DNA from: Kalmusia sp. IMI 367209
Taxonomy: Eukaryota > Ascomycota > Dothideomycetes > Pleosporales > Didymosphaeriaceae
Direction of reading: 5' to 3'
Assembly (NCBI GenBank): GCA_027946365.1
Contig: JAPEUQ010000003.1
Location: 2,666,001 to 2,730,000, forward strand
DNA length: 64,000 bases
The notes beneath the pieces were generated by a model, which was not told the origin of the DNA, ran no database searches, and was given only the letters and a program-made list of their open reading frames with translations. The translations under genes and the position numbers were made by a program. Shown piece by piece: positions 1-9,832 of this stretch. How positions within the stretch are numbered: the stretch's first letter is position 1; every line of letters starts with the position of its first letter.

Positions 1-333
1 AACAAGACTAAGGTAGAGAAGTATCCGGATCTTGCAATGGAGAAAGAAGCTCGATTAAAAGAACTGAGGAGAAAAGATCAGGCTACGCAGCAAGCTCGAG
101 TAAGTGTTCAAAGATACTAGTACCGGCTTCGCTAGGAAGCGGCAAGCTTCTACTTCTCCTTATATTAGGCTAACAGGCCCTTCTAGCGAAAGGAGGAAGC
201 TCGAGTTGCCAAAGAGAGGAAGGAGAAAGCGTGGCAAAAAGACCACGCCTACGACGACCTCTTCTCCGAGGACAATCTTGCAGCGTCCAGCAACCAGGAT
301 CGGTCAGAGGACTTCCTCGACGACTTCTTCTGA
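1..333 (+). CDS. CCDC25/NFACT-R family protein, C-terminal part (5' truncated by window edge)
   Basis: Only the last two exons are present, 1..99 and 187..333, joined in phase 0 across an 86-nt GT-AG intron with a CTAAC branch site. The first exon reads NKTKVEKYPDLAMEKEARLK, which matches the charged helix after the NFACT-R (DUF814) domain of CCDC25 proteins (human: KTKVERFPDLAAEKE). The second exon reads RKEEARVAKERKEKAWQK, then a short acidic tail ending DDFF, matching the acidic C-terminus of the family. The N-terminal NFACT-R fold lies upstream of the window. NFACT-R proteins are linked to RNA/ribosome-associated functions, and human CCDC25 has been described as a DNA-binding membrane protein; the fungal role is unclear. 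Family assignment is firm from this tail; function is not inferred. Confidence 0.8.
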
Positions 334-496
334 GGCCAGTTCCAGGCCCAAAGTCTTGTTCCATATCTAGTCACTTCGTTCTAGGTGTCCTGTCATACGC
401 CATTTCTCACCAAGAGCTAGGCATTCCTTGATGTTCCCCTTTAAAAGTCTTGTATGGTATAACCAACGGTACGGAGCGGGCTTTCGGCGAGGTGCT

Positions 497-949
497 TCAA
501 AACGGGTCGCGGACGGTCGCAGCCGGAAGGCAGATATCCATGCTCTCATTCAGCATGTGGATGTTGTGATTGAAGGCGTCAAAGGCGGTGGTTCTGATGC
601 GGATCTCGTCGCTGCTTCTACCAGACATTTAGCATACTCTAAGCAAAGGGCAACAAACTCACTGATGCTTTGCGGTTGGCTTGCCCTTTCCACCTTTTTC
701 TTGGCTCCACCAGACAAAGAGGAGGTTCTTCACTATCTTGTGCTCCAGACCATTTTGTGTTGTGGCGTAGTGGAGGAACTCTAGCGTGTTCTGTATCTTT
801 TGCGACTTAAAGTCAGCTGCGGAACCCTTACGGAAAGCTAGGCGGAGTCTGTCGCGTAGAGTGAAGCGCGCAGGTTTCGAGAAGTGTACAGCGCGCAGTG
901 CATGACGATATAGGTGCCTGTAGGCGTGAATAATGTCTTGCTGTGACAT
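497..949 (-). CDS. LYR-motif protein, fungal DUF1763 family
   Basis: Two exons, 663..949 and 497..617, split by a 45-nt GT-AG intron in phase 2. The start chosen is the Met before SQQDIIHAYRHLYRHAL; an in-frame Met 19 codons upstream (1006) is possible but less family-like. The protein is about 135 residues. It begins with the typical DUF1763 pattern: HLYR (the LYR motif), then KPARFTLRDRLRLAFRKG with the downstream Phe of the LYR signature. The second exon restores the conserved ending (IRIRTTAFDAFNHN). LYR proteins are usually small mitochondrial factors that bind acyl carrier protein and assist Fe-S or respiratory complex assembly. A mitochondrial assembly role is inferred from the family, not shown here. 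The gene is divergent from the DUF2293 gene. Confidence 0.82.
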
Positions 950-1533
950 GCCCGAGATCTTGAGTGTCTCGGGCGAAGAGCGCGCTGATTGGGCTGTTTG
1001 CTGCAACGCAGAAGGTGAAGCTCGGAGATAATGTCGGGCCGCGCACCAGCGCCTGTTTTCCCGCGTCGCAAGATCGCCTCACTCCTTCTGTCCTTCTCTT
1101 CCCCGCCACCTTCAACTCTCCCGCAGCGCTCGCCTCCGGCAAGCCTGGATTGTAGCTCTGAGCTCACTGTAGACGCTTTACGCGCTTGCGTTATTGCCAT
1201 AGTTGCGCGACTCGCTAGACTAACTACTCACCGCCACAGCACAGCACAGTGTATTCAACACACCGCACTGCAGAGAAGCAGAGCAGCAAGCGCATCAAAC
1301 CAAGCCAAATCAGGAACGACAGCAAGATCGGCAGAGCGGAGCAGCAGAATAGCGTGTCATAAGTTGGTCGTTTTCGCACATCTCGCGATTAGGGTTTCAG
1401 CTGAGATTTGATTGCACAACGCTTCTGCATTTTGTATGAGGGGGACTTTAAATCCCGCCGCATCTCTGTTGCTCTCAACCTAACTTAATTCGCCCTATCC
1501 ATCTTCTGATCACGAGTGCCCTGAGTGCTTGGA
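950..1533. promoter_or_regulatory. Shared intergenic promoter region, LYR gene / DUF2293 gene
   Basis: A 584-nt stretch between two divergent start codons. Several short open frames occur on both strands but none resembles a protein. Bidirectional promoter function is inferred from the head-to-head layout only. Confidence 0.45.
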
Positions 1534-3926
1534 ATGACCCGTGTCTCCCGCGCGACCTCCCATCGCGGAGTGTCGGCTGCGGTACCGCTTGATCGGTCCC
1601 GGGCGGCTGTTCGCAAGAAGAAGCCCTACAAAATCGTTCTCGAAGCCGTTACACAAGAAAAGCGCAAGCTGAAGTCTACTGTCCGTCATGATTCACCACC
1701 TCCAACCCCACTCCATGGGCAGTGCTAATACCCTTCCAGCTCACATATCATGACCAGGCACCACCGGGATTCGGGTATGTTCCTGTGGGACATCCGGACA
1801 TAACGGAGTGGTGCAAAGAACAATGCCGGCAGCGGAATCTTGCAGTATATATTGTTTCGGTAAGCGCAGCATCGCAATATTGTACAACTTGAGTGAAATT
1901 AACAAGTGCAGGCTAAACCACGCAGCAAAGCCTTCTTTGACCCTGAAAAAATATCGGCTCACGTTCACCGCATTGGCCATCATTTTCCTCTTGAGATCAT
2001 CGAACTTGCCTGCAAGAAGTTTAACTATCGGTACAGTGAGAGTCGTGGCCTCGAACGAACGAGAGACAGCCCGGAATATGGTCCAGCATACGTTGAGAGA
2101 GGAATCGCAGATTACGAGCAGAGGCAGCGTCTTCAAGGCAACCTTGTCACTGACACAGACGACAAGGATCATATCCGCGGCGCTATACGCGAGATATTTC
2201 CAAAAATACCCGAAGCTGACCTGACCTCTATTGCGAATCATGCTTTTGAAGAAGTACATTAGTCTTGAGATACTAATGCATACGAAACTAACTTTCTACA
2301 GGGAACAAACAGGGTTGGTAACGCGAAGGGTCTCTCTTTAGCTCGTCGCGTACAGCTTGCAGTGGTCGCACACATTCGTCACACGTATACCGAATATGAC
2401 AACATCCTGAAGCACAAAACAGGGACCTGGACCGAAGCTCGACAACGAGTTGAGCATGTCTCACTAGCAAAGCTCAAGGAGTGGAGGGATGAGACCGACG
2501 AAGCGAGTAAAGAGCTAGAGGAGACTTTCCGTGAAGTCATCGTATTAGATGATGATGAGGATGACTCAAGTGACGATGAAACCTCAGCTTCTAACACCCG
2601 TGAGCCCAGCATGGAGATTGTCTCTAATCGAGCCACTGCGCGGGATCTTCAGCCGGAACTCGTTGATCGCATGCGCGCATACGATCCCTACCTGAGTAGG
2701 GCATCCCGAAGAACCATCATTCTTCGTCCTGTGCCCAACTATTCGCCTCGCCAATCGTTCGTTCCTAGTCCTACACACACTCACTTCGTTCCTCAATTAG
2801 GTCGAGTAGATGCGCGAGCTTTACCCCCCGGATCGCCTGTTGCTCGCGAGCCGGTGAGAGTCCAAGCTGAACCGTTCCGGCGAGTGCACGGTAAGTTGCC
2901 TCAGGATATCGAATTCCCTTTGGCATTGAAACTTATTGTATACTTTCGTTTAGGCTTTCCTCCTCCTCGACCAGCAGACTCGTAAGTGTACATCATATAA
3001 CCCATGGATCGATGTATTAACTTATCGTTATAGGAGGATTAGAGAACCTGCCCCGGGAGGCGCGCATCCTACTCACATGCGCGACTCCACAGGGCGATTA
3101 TACAGCGTGAGTAATTGTAGCGTCGTAGAGAACGCTAACGTCGAGCCTTCCTTCTTTTTCTTCTGTTGGTCGCTAACACTAGCAGCTCCAACCAATCGAG
3201 GCGGATTCAAACAGCTCTGCAAGGACTGCTCGTGATTTCCATGCGGATAGCCTCTATGGAGAGGCACGGAGTCATTATGTTAGCCCAGTTTCTCAAACCC
3301 ACAACCATGGCCCCAGCCGTTTGCTAGCGAGGCAGACCATTGACCCCGTCCTGAACCAGGAATCCTCCTTGCATCACAGCAGACCCAGATTGACACCTGG
3401 CTCTAGGAGAGCGTCTGATCAAGACCTGGTTTTGCCGTCAGTTGAGCGTGAGCCCGAGCCTCCCGTCCAAAAGCGAAAGAGCATCCCAACCCCTGTATAC
3501 GAGGATTATCCGCCCGCTGTGTATGAGGACTACGCCGAACATGCTACCAAGCGCATGAGGCCGACATATGACACTCTGCCCCGTTATGAAGTAGTTGATC
3601 TAACATCTAGCTCAGTACGACCAGTTAACAGCAACGGGCAAGATATCTACGAAGTGGCCCGTCCACGTGCAAAACCAATTGACTATGAGTACATTCCCGT
3701 GCTTCCTCGTGAGCCGCCTTCGCGCGAAACGAGTGGTGCGTATCGCGAGGTTATTGTTCATGCATCACCTCGTGCTTACGCTCCTGAGTATGACAGGGCG
3801 TATGATAGGCGAGCAGTTCCGACTCGGGACCGCGCTATATTGAATGGGCCAGACACACGCTACGAGACCCGAGACGGTCTGTATATAAGGAATAGTGCCA
3901 GTCATGGCTACTATGCTACACATTGA
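1534..3926 (+). CDS. DUF2293 domain protein, 7 exons
   Basis: Exons 1534..1680, 1740..1859, 1912..2253, 2302..2890, 2954..2981, 3034..3106 and 3183..3926 give a 680-residue protein; all six junctions keep frame. The first donor is a weak GTCCGT and the last acceptor could shift by one codon (3186). Exons 1-2 carry the basic lead-in RKKKPYKIVLEAVTQEKRKL, then the sequence QAPPGFGYVPVGHPDITEWC. Exons 3-4 carry the DUF2293 core, including ISAHVHRIGHHFPLEIIELA and IRGAIREIFPKIPEADL. This is followed by a charged, acidic, disordered tail rich in Ser, Pro and Tyr with repeated VYEDY units (around nucleotides 3498-3535). DUF2293 is common in Pezizomycotina and has no established function. The 28-nt fifth exon is a true microexon on phase grounds. 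A nuclear role is only a guess from the acidic and basic tracts. Confidence 0.82.
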
Positions 3927-4716
3927 AGGCCGACACGAGCATTTGGGAGGTCTTCGGCGTTTACATGGGCGATACCCTTTTCCTTGTCTCACTCGTATCT
4001 TAGCATCTGTTTCCGGTTATCACGATTGCATGGCACTCGGTGTTTTCTTTGAAGCATTACAGCATGGCATCTTTTCGTTCAGATCATATCCCCGTCACAA
4101 TCAAACAGTCTTTCAGTGGCAAGCGAGACTGCGGTCTGGCCGGTGATTCACGGCAAAACAAGGAGGTCCTTACGAACGTTAATGTATGAAGGATAGGGAA
4201 GCCTTGGGAAGGAAACTCAAGATTATAAGGCCGACCATGGACGGTGCCTGGAGCTCTACACGATTCCTCCGATGAGCGATGCATGCAGTGTTGCTACTAA
4301 AGAAGGTCGTTGTTGCTCTCAGACGCTGACCAGTCGTTGCATGTTACTATGAATATATGATAATCAAAGGTTCAATTAAGACTACTCAAAGGAATTCGTT
4401 GAATGTTGCATGTTATTGGGTGACCGAGTTGAGATTTGAAGCTGAATGTTATGGTCAACATCGATGTATGCCCATTTGCCTGAAGTAGCTACTGGACACG
4501 TAAGACTATCGTGGCATTGTTGATGTGAACGTGAAATGTGTGCCTGACGAAATTGTGGATAGGACATGACATTTAGAACGATCCCCTCTCGTTGCTATGA
4601 GTTACTAGTTGGTATATTGTAGCCAATGGCAACATTGCGGTTTAACACAAGACTTTACAATTGGACCACCTTGGCGGCGCACTGCCACAGATCATCGTCA
4701 TCGAGCGTTCGTGGCG

Positions 4717-4739
4717 CCACATGGGGCCACATGGGGCCA
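4717..4739. repeat. 10-bp direct repeat, 2.3 copies (ccacatgggg)
   Basis: The unit ccacatgggg occurs at 4717-4726 and 4727-4736 and is followed by cca. It lies in non-coding DNA; no function is suggested. Confidence 0.8.
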
Positions 4740-5212
4740 AGCTGAAACCTTCCCAAGTGGAGCTCTGAATGGCTAGCTAGGGAGAGCATGCAAAGCGTTT
4801 GCAGTTTAAGATGCTTAGCAACGCACTATGCAAACAAACATGTAGTGTAGATCGACTTGATCTTCATTCAGATCGTCTATGGTGAAGTCAGTGTTAAGAT
4901 TGAAAGGGTGTCCATCATGTCATCGTGGACGGATAGCGTGCCGCAAGGGTCTTGGCTACACCAGAGAACCGGGAAATCACTTGTGGCTAGCAACCCTCAT
5001 AAGCCCATCGTATCAAAACAAGCACTTCCCTTTTTCTCTTGACGCATCCACTTCGCCCCAATCGCTGGGCCTTGCATACGGCTTGATCTGCGCGCGATAG
5101 TCGCCATCCCTTCACCCTTCACTCCCTTTGCCTTCGTCGCATTTCTAGCTTTAAACGCGCTGGAGCTCTGCGATTGCGCTACAGCTCACAGACTTCTCTT
5201 CAGGTTCGCGTG

Positions 5213-5289
5213 GTAAGTGTTATGTGCGCGAAGAGGCAATCGCGCCGTCATCCTCTCTACCTGGAGCGCATGCTGACAAGTATGTTTAG
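5213..5289 (+). other. Probable 5'-UTR intron of the PhoD-like gene
   Basis: A GTAAGT donor at 5213 and a TATGTTTAG acceptor ending at 5289 lie 70 nt upstream of the chosen ATG (5359). Removing it takes out two upstream ATGs (5222 and 5270 areas). Inferred from splice signals only. Confidence 0.45.
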
Positions 5290-5358
5290 TAAAATTGCTA
5301 CGCCGTGATCAAAGGTTCCTCCTCGACTGCCCCTTCGAACCATAGCCGCAACGTCGCA

Positions 5359-7569
5359 ATGGCTGAACACATACAACCGCACACGGATCCTAGTGGTGCA
5401 CAGGGTATCGGTCAAGGCCCACAAGTCATCAGCACCGCCCCTGGTCTGGAGGTCGTGTGTGGTCCGCTGCTCAACTACAGGCGCATGAGCAACGAGACCT
5501 CTGGCGCGCCCACCTGGCACGGCAGTGTCCTCGTTGTAACGAAGCCAGGACAACACACCCCCGAGCTTATCTTGTCCCCGGCTGGTGCCGTCAGTTCGTC
5601 CGCTGAGAAGGCATCCTTTACGGGTGGGCGCAGGACGTTCTCCGCCGACAAGCTTTACGAGGACCCGGATAAGGCTTTTTGGCGCTTTCTCCTCGATCTG
5701 CCGTTCCAGCAGTTCGAATCGCGCTGGCAGTACGATATCAAGGGGTTGACATATGTGGATGAGACCAAGTCGGGGAAGCCGCAGGTCTTTGTGGTGCCTT
5801 CTATTTCGCAGTCGATGCGCATCCTCTTCCACTCGTGCAATGGCTTCAGCGTTGGTACCGATGTGGACGCTTGGTCTGGCCCTGCGCTATGGAACGATGT
5901 GTTGCGCATGCACGCCCAGAAACCTTTCCACGTCATGCTCGGTGGAGGAGACCAAATCTACAATGACGGCGTGCGAGTGGACGGCCCGCTAAAGCCTTGG
6001 ACCGCCATCTCGAATCCGCACAAGAGGCGTGAATTCCCCTTCGGCGAGAAAATGCGGGCCGAGTGCGACGAATACTACTTCAATAACTACGTCCGGTGGT
6101 ATGGGCATGCGCCATTCTCCACTGCCAATGGGCAGATTCCGCAGGTCAACATCTGGGACGATCATGACATTATCGATGGGTTCGGCTCCTATACCGATCG
6201 CTTTATGCGTTGCGCCGTCTTCAGAGGCATTGGTGGCGTTGCGCACAAGTACTATCTGCTCTTCCAGCACCACATGGCACCCCCGAAGAGTACGTTCACC
6301 ACGGATGCGCCGCAGACAACCGACGTCGGGACAGACGGTATTCCCGTCGACCCTGACCAGCTCAAGAAGACCTTTGTCATGACCGACGATGTCGATGATC
6401 CATCTTATATAGTGGGTCAGAAGCCGGGACCTTACGTCGAGGAACGGAGTCGCAGCATCTACACCCAATTGGGGGCGCGCATCGCTTTCTGTGGCATTGA
6501 TGCGCGTATTGAACGCACTCGGCATCAGATCAATTTCCCGGAAACGTATACCATGATTTTCGACCGGTTGAACAAGGAGTTCGCGGCAAATAAGGAGTTG
6601 AAGCATTTAATTCTGCTACTCGGCGTGCCTATCGCGTACCCGCGTCTACAGTGGCTGGAGAACATCCTCTCATCTCCCATCATCGGCCCTATCAAGTTCT
6701 TGAACAAGCGATTCGGATTTGCGGGCGGTCTATTCAATCAATTTGACGGAAGTGTCGATCTGTTGGACGACCTGGACGATCACTACACAGCTCATCAACA
6801 CAAGCACGAGCGTCGTGACCTGATCCACAAGCTTCAAACTTTCTCTAAGCAGAACAACGTTCGCGTGACCATCCTCGGCGGCGACGTCCACCTCGCAGCC
6901 ATCGGCCGCTTCTACTCCAACCCCAAGCTCGGCATCCCTGCAGAGCAGGACTTCCGCTACATGCCCAATGTCATTAGCTCGGCCATCACGAATAAGCCCC
7001 CTCCCCAGGCCGTTGCCAATCTCCTCGCTAAGCGGAACAAGATCCATCATTTGGATCACGATACTGATGAGACGCTCCTCGAAATCTTCGACCGCGACCC
7101 AAGGCCCGCGGATAAGGCGAATGGCGTCTCGAACGGACACACCAACGGCGAGGTCAACGGCAACGGAAACGGAAACGGAAACGTAGACATCAAGAAAAAG
7201 ACCGCAGATGCCAACCACGCAACCATGCCCTCGCGCAACTACGCCATCATCTCCGAGTCCAACGACTTTGCCACACCTACAACTTCTGCGCCGCACCCCG
7301 AAGCCGTACCTACACCCACAGCGAACGGGGAGACACCGCAGCAAACGTCTACACCTATCGACAAGAAGGCCAACACGCGAAAGCCGATGCACGTCGGCGA
7401 GCAGGGCGCGGGTCCGGGCCATCCGGCTGCCAGCGGGCTCACAGCCACAGGCCTGTGCGGCAAATATGGCCTCGACGTTGCGCTGCGGGTGGAGATTAGC
7501 CCGAGCGATCGCGAAGGCCACACGGACGGTTACGGGTTTAGTATCCCGGCGCTGCAGACTGTGGTATAG
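5359..7569 (+). CDS. PhoD-like metallophosphatase domain protein
   Basis: A single exon encoding 736 residues. The frame stays open for 18 codons upstream of ATG 5359 but without an ATG, so this Met is the start. PhoD-type metal-site motifs are visible: GGGDQIYND near residue 195, NIWDDHDIIDGFGSY near residue 264, and the GGDVHLAAIG metal-binding motif near residue 507. The order and spacing fit the fungal PhoD-like family of 650-750-residue intracellular proteins. No signal peptide or membrane span is seen. A low-complexity insert near residues 590-615, built on six-base units coding Asn-Gly, separates the catalytic part from a C-terminal segment ending in an Arg-Val-Glu-Ile stretch. PhoD enzymes hydrolyse phosphodiesters or phosphomonoesters; the substrate of this fungal branch is not known. 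The gene is convergent with its right-hand neighbour. Confidence 0.88.
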   Translation: MAEHIQPHTDPSGAQGIGQGPQVISTAPGLEVVCGPLLNYRRMSNETSGAPTWHGSVLVVTKPGQHTPELILSPAGAVSSSAEKASFTGGRRTFSADKLYEDPDKAFWRFLLDLPFQQFESRWQYDIKGLTYVDETKSGKPQVFVVPSISQSMRILFHSCNGFSVGTDVDAWSGPALWNDVLRMHAQKPFHVMLGGGDQIYNDGVRVDGPLKPWTAISNPHKRREFPFGEKMRAECDEYYFNNYVRWYGHAPFSTANGQIPQVNIWDDHDIIDGFGSYTDRFMRCAVFRGIGGVAHKYYLLFQHHMAPPKSTFTTDAPQTTDVGTDGIPVDPDQLKKTFVMTDDVDDPSYIVGQKPGPYVEERSRSIYTQLGARIAFCGIDARIERTRHQINFPETYTMIFDRLNKEFAANKELKHLILLLGVPIAYPRLQWLENILSSPIIGPIKFLNKRFGFAGGLFNQFDGSVDLLDDLDDHYTAHQHKHERRDLIHKLQTFSKQNNVRVTILGGDVHLAAIGRFYSNPKLGIPAEQDFRYMPNVISSAITNKPPPQAVANLLAKRNKIHHLDHDTDETLLEIFDRDPRPADKANGVSNGHTNGEVNGNGNGNGNVDIKKKTADANHATMPSRNYAIISESNDFATPTTSAPHPEAVPTPTANGETPQQTSTPIDKKANTRKPMHVGEQGAGPGHPAASGLTATGLCGKYGLDVALRVEISPSDREGHTDGYGFSIPALQTVV

Positions 7570-8093
7570 CCTACCATGGAAATTTACTGCTGTGGTGAAG
7601 AAGACCCTTTGGAAGGTGGCACGCTGGAGGAAGGTAATGGTTGTGTGGTAGTGGTAGTAGTGGGCTCGTGGATGGGTTTTCGGCTTCGTTTCCGTTGTTC
7701 TTTTGGTATACCCTCACTGTCTGTAATGTAGCTGGGCTCTATTGTCTCTTTTTGCTTGTGTTGTAATTGTAGTATGGTATGTACTGCTATGGTATGTACC
7801 GCCAGAGATCTAGTTGAATGTCGATTATTGTGGCTCTTTTTTGACTATTGTGCCCGAGAGCTGTGTGGTTTTAACATAAGTGTGTCATAAAAGTGAATCC
7901 ATACCAACGAAAGTGATCAGTTAAGATTGGTCTTGGTTGTGGTGATAGTTCTTGGTTCATGTATTCATGCTATTAGGAAATATGCCTGTTCAATAATCGT
8001 TCGCCAGGGCCAGCCGTGCCATGCAAATGCTGTATAGTACAAATTACCCCATCGCTTTTCGTATGCATTCCCCTGCTTACAAGCCCCCTATGC
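7570..8093. other. Convergent 3' flank between PhoD-like gene and mitochondrial protein gene
   Basis: Non-coding, T-rich. It contains a 12-bp direct repeat tatggtatgtac at 7773-7784 and 7788-7799. Poly(A) signals of both genes are expected here but none is certain. Confidence 0.5.
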
Positions 8094-9320
8094 TTATTTC
8101 TTTGAATCCTCCTTCGCCTTCTTAGCAACCTCCTCCGCCTCGCCGCTCTTCTTCTTCAAAACCTCCGAAACTTCATTGATAGCATCCTTGACGATCTTCT
8201 GCGCCTCGTCGCCGTGCTTCTCAGCAACCTCTTGTAACTGAGTCAACTTGGGGATGATCTGGTCGCCGCCGGGAATCTTGTTGAGGTATTGGTCCAAACC
8301 ACCAAAGCCAGACTCCTTTGCCTTTGAAGCAGCGTTCTTGACATACTTCTCGAGATCTCCCGTATCGCCCGACTCAACAGCCTTTTTGATCTTTTGATAC
8401 AGATCCTGCACATTGCCCGACTTCAGCGCATCGGCATTCTCCTCCACAAGCTCCTTGACCTTGGGATTCTTGTCAAGATACGGCTTCGCTTGCTCCATGC
8501 CCTTCTTATACGCCTCATCGCCCAACTTCTTCAGCTTCTCTACCTTCTCTTGCACCACCTTCTGAATCTTCTCCACGTTCTCGGCGCTAAGGCCGGTCTT
8601 CACGATGTCGCTGATCTGCTCCCACGTTCGGTCGACCTCCTTCTTCGCCTCAGGCCCATAGTTCCTTCCATACTCCTTCAGCTTATCGATGTTGCCGCCG
8701 ACTTTCTCTTTGAGCTGCGGGTGGTTGTCTAGAATCTGTTGGGAAGCGTCGCCTGCCAGGTCTCCAATGCGACCGAGGTGTTTCACAATGACGTTCCACG
8801 CCTTCTGCGCCGTGAGGATGGAGATGTCGCCATTCTTGGCGATGCTTTGGAGTTCCGAGTAGGCCTCGCGCACGATGCTGTCGACTTCATCGCCGTGCTT
8901 GGCGCGGATGGCGTCTAGGTCGTTGAAGGCAGCGTCAATGTAGCCCCGTGCGCCAGGGATGAAGACTGCGTAGCTGGTGGCTGCGTCACGCAGCCAATTG
9001 AGCGCCTCGTTGGGCTCTGGCGTCGACTCCTTAAGCTTCTTGGATGCGCTCGACACGTAGTCTTTAGTCGTCTTTGTGGCAGTGAGAAGCTCGCTGGCAC
9101 CAGATTGGCGGTACCAGACGTAGCCAATGGAGATGGTGGCGAGGGAGCCTGTGACGGCGCCGATGAGGGCTGGCGAGGTGCCTGAGGGTGCAGCTTGGCC
9201 GGCCGATGTGGATTGGAAGCGGGCATTCTGGACGCGGATGCGGGCGTTGGGTGCGCGGGGGATGGGGCGAGCTGCGCGTGTTAAGGCGCTGGCTTCTGAA
9301 GCTACGCGTTTAGAGAACAT
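8094..9320 (-). CDS. Conserved fungal mitochondrial protein rich in amphipathic helices
   Basis: A single exon of 408 residues from the Met at 9320 (MFSKRVASEASALTRAAR), which makes a basic, hydroxylated, Arg-rich mitochondrial presequence; an in-frame Met at 9377 would add 19 hydrophobic residues. After the presequence comes one membrane span (ALIGAVTGSLATISIGYVWY, near residues 50-70). Next is a conserved segment EALNWLRDAATSYAVFIPGA, then about 300 residues of Lys/Glu/Ala-rich amphipathic helices with repeated pieces such as KVKELVEENADALKSGN. A Gly-Gly-Asp-Gln-Ile motif lies at IPGGDQIIPKLTQLQEV. The layout recalls inner-membrane or apolipoprotein-like helical proteins. I recognise it as widespread in filamentous ascomycetes with no assigned function. 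Membrane anchoring with the helical part in one mitochondrial compartment is an inference. Confidence 0.8.
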   Translation of the reverse strand: MFSKRVASEASALTRAARPIPRAPNARIRVQNARFQSTSAGQAAPSGTSPALIGAVTGSLATISIGYVWYRQSGASELLTATKTTKDYVSSASKKLKESTPEPNEALNWLRDAATSYAVFIPGARGYIDAAFNDLDAIRAKHGDEVDSIVREAYSELQSIAKNGDISILTAQKAWNVIVKHLGRIGDLAGDASQQILDNHPQLKEKVGGNIDKLKEYGRNYGPEAKKEVDRTWEQISDIVKTGLSAENVEKIQKVVQEKVEKLKKLGDEAYKKGMEQAKPYLDKNPKVKELVEENADALKSGNVQDLYQKIKKAVESGDTGDLEKYVKNAASKAKESGFGGLDQYLNKIPGGDQIIPKLTQLQEVAEKHGDEAQKIVKDAINEVSEVLKKKSGEAEEVAKKAKEDSKK

Positions 9321-9832
9321 TATAGAGATGGTGATGGAGAAAGTCGAAGTGATGAGAGAATTGATGGGAATGAGCAATTGAGTGAGGGAGCAAAGTGGTG
9401 AATGTATGAGTATGTATTACAAGCTGTCGGGCAGCTGTGACTTATAAGGGGTCTGCTCAAGCCTTTTGGACCTTCTCCCCAAGCTCTTTTTGCGGACAAT
9501 GACGTCGCCATTACGGTCGAAACTCGTGGAGAAGCTGGCGGCCGCTAAGCTGCTTCTAGCCTACGACCTGCAAGGTACCACTTTAAACTACTATGATTGG
9601 TCATAAATTAAGCTTATTTTTCGCGTTGGAGATCTTCAAGAAGACCCGGTGCGCAGCGATGACGTGGTTTGCACGTTGGAGAGGTGAAGGTAGTTGTCAT
9701 GCTGCGAAAGCCGGCGCACGGATAATGCCGCCGAACCCAATTCGATTGATCCTTCGCTGCTATGTACATTTGCATCTTCGTCCTCAATTTACTTCAGCGA
9801 TTCTTGTTTCGTCTTCACATTCAGGAAGTATC
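9321..9832. other. Intergenic: promoter of mitochondrial protein gene and 3' end of LAT permease
   Basis: A 512-nt gap. The left part is the upstream region of the minus-strand gene starting at 9320; the right part follows the permease stop at 9833. No further gene seen. Confidence 0.5.

Larger units (their letters stand above)
3927..5358. other. Intergenic region with 5' leader of the PhoD gene
   Basis: A 1.4-kb gap without a recognisable gene; short open frames on both strands look random. It holds a 10-bp tandem duplication near 4717 and, at its right end, the probable 5' leader and leader intron of the phosphatase gene. Confidence 0.5.

Noticed and set aside
428..784. 118-codon plus-strand frame
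   Set aside because: Antisense to the DUF1763 gene and its intron.
6730..7521. 263-codon minus-strand frame opposite the PhoD-like gene
   Set aside because: Mirrors the coding strand of a clear phosphatase; its Val-Ser-Val-Ser runs are the reverse of the Asn-Gly repeats.
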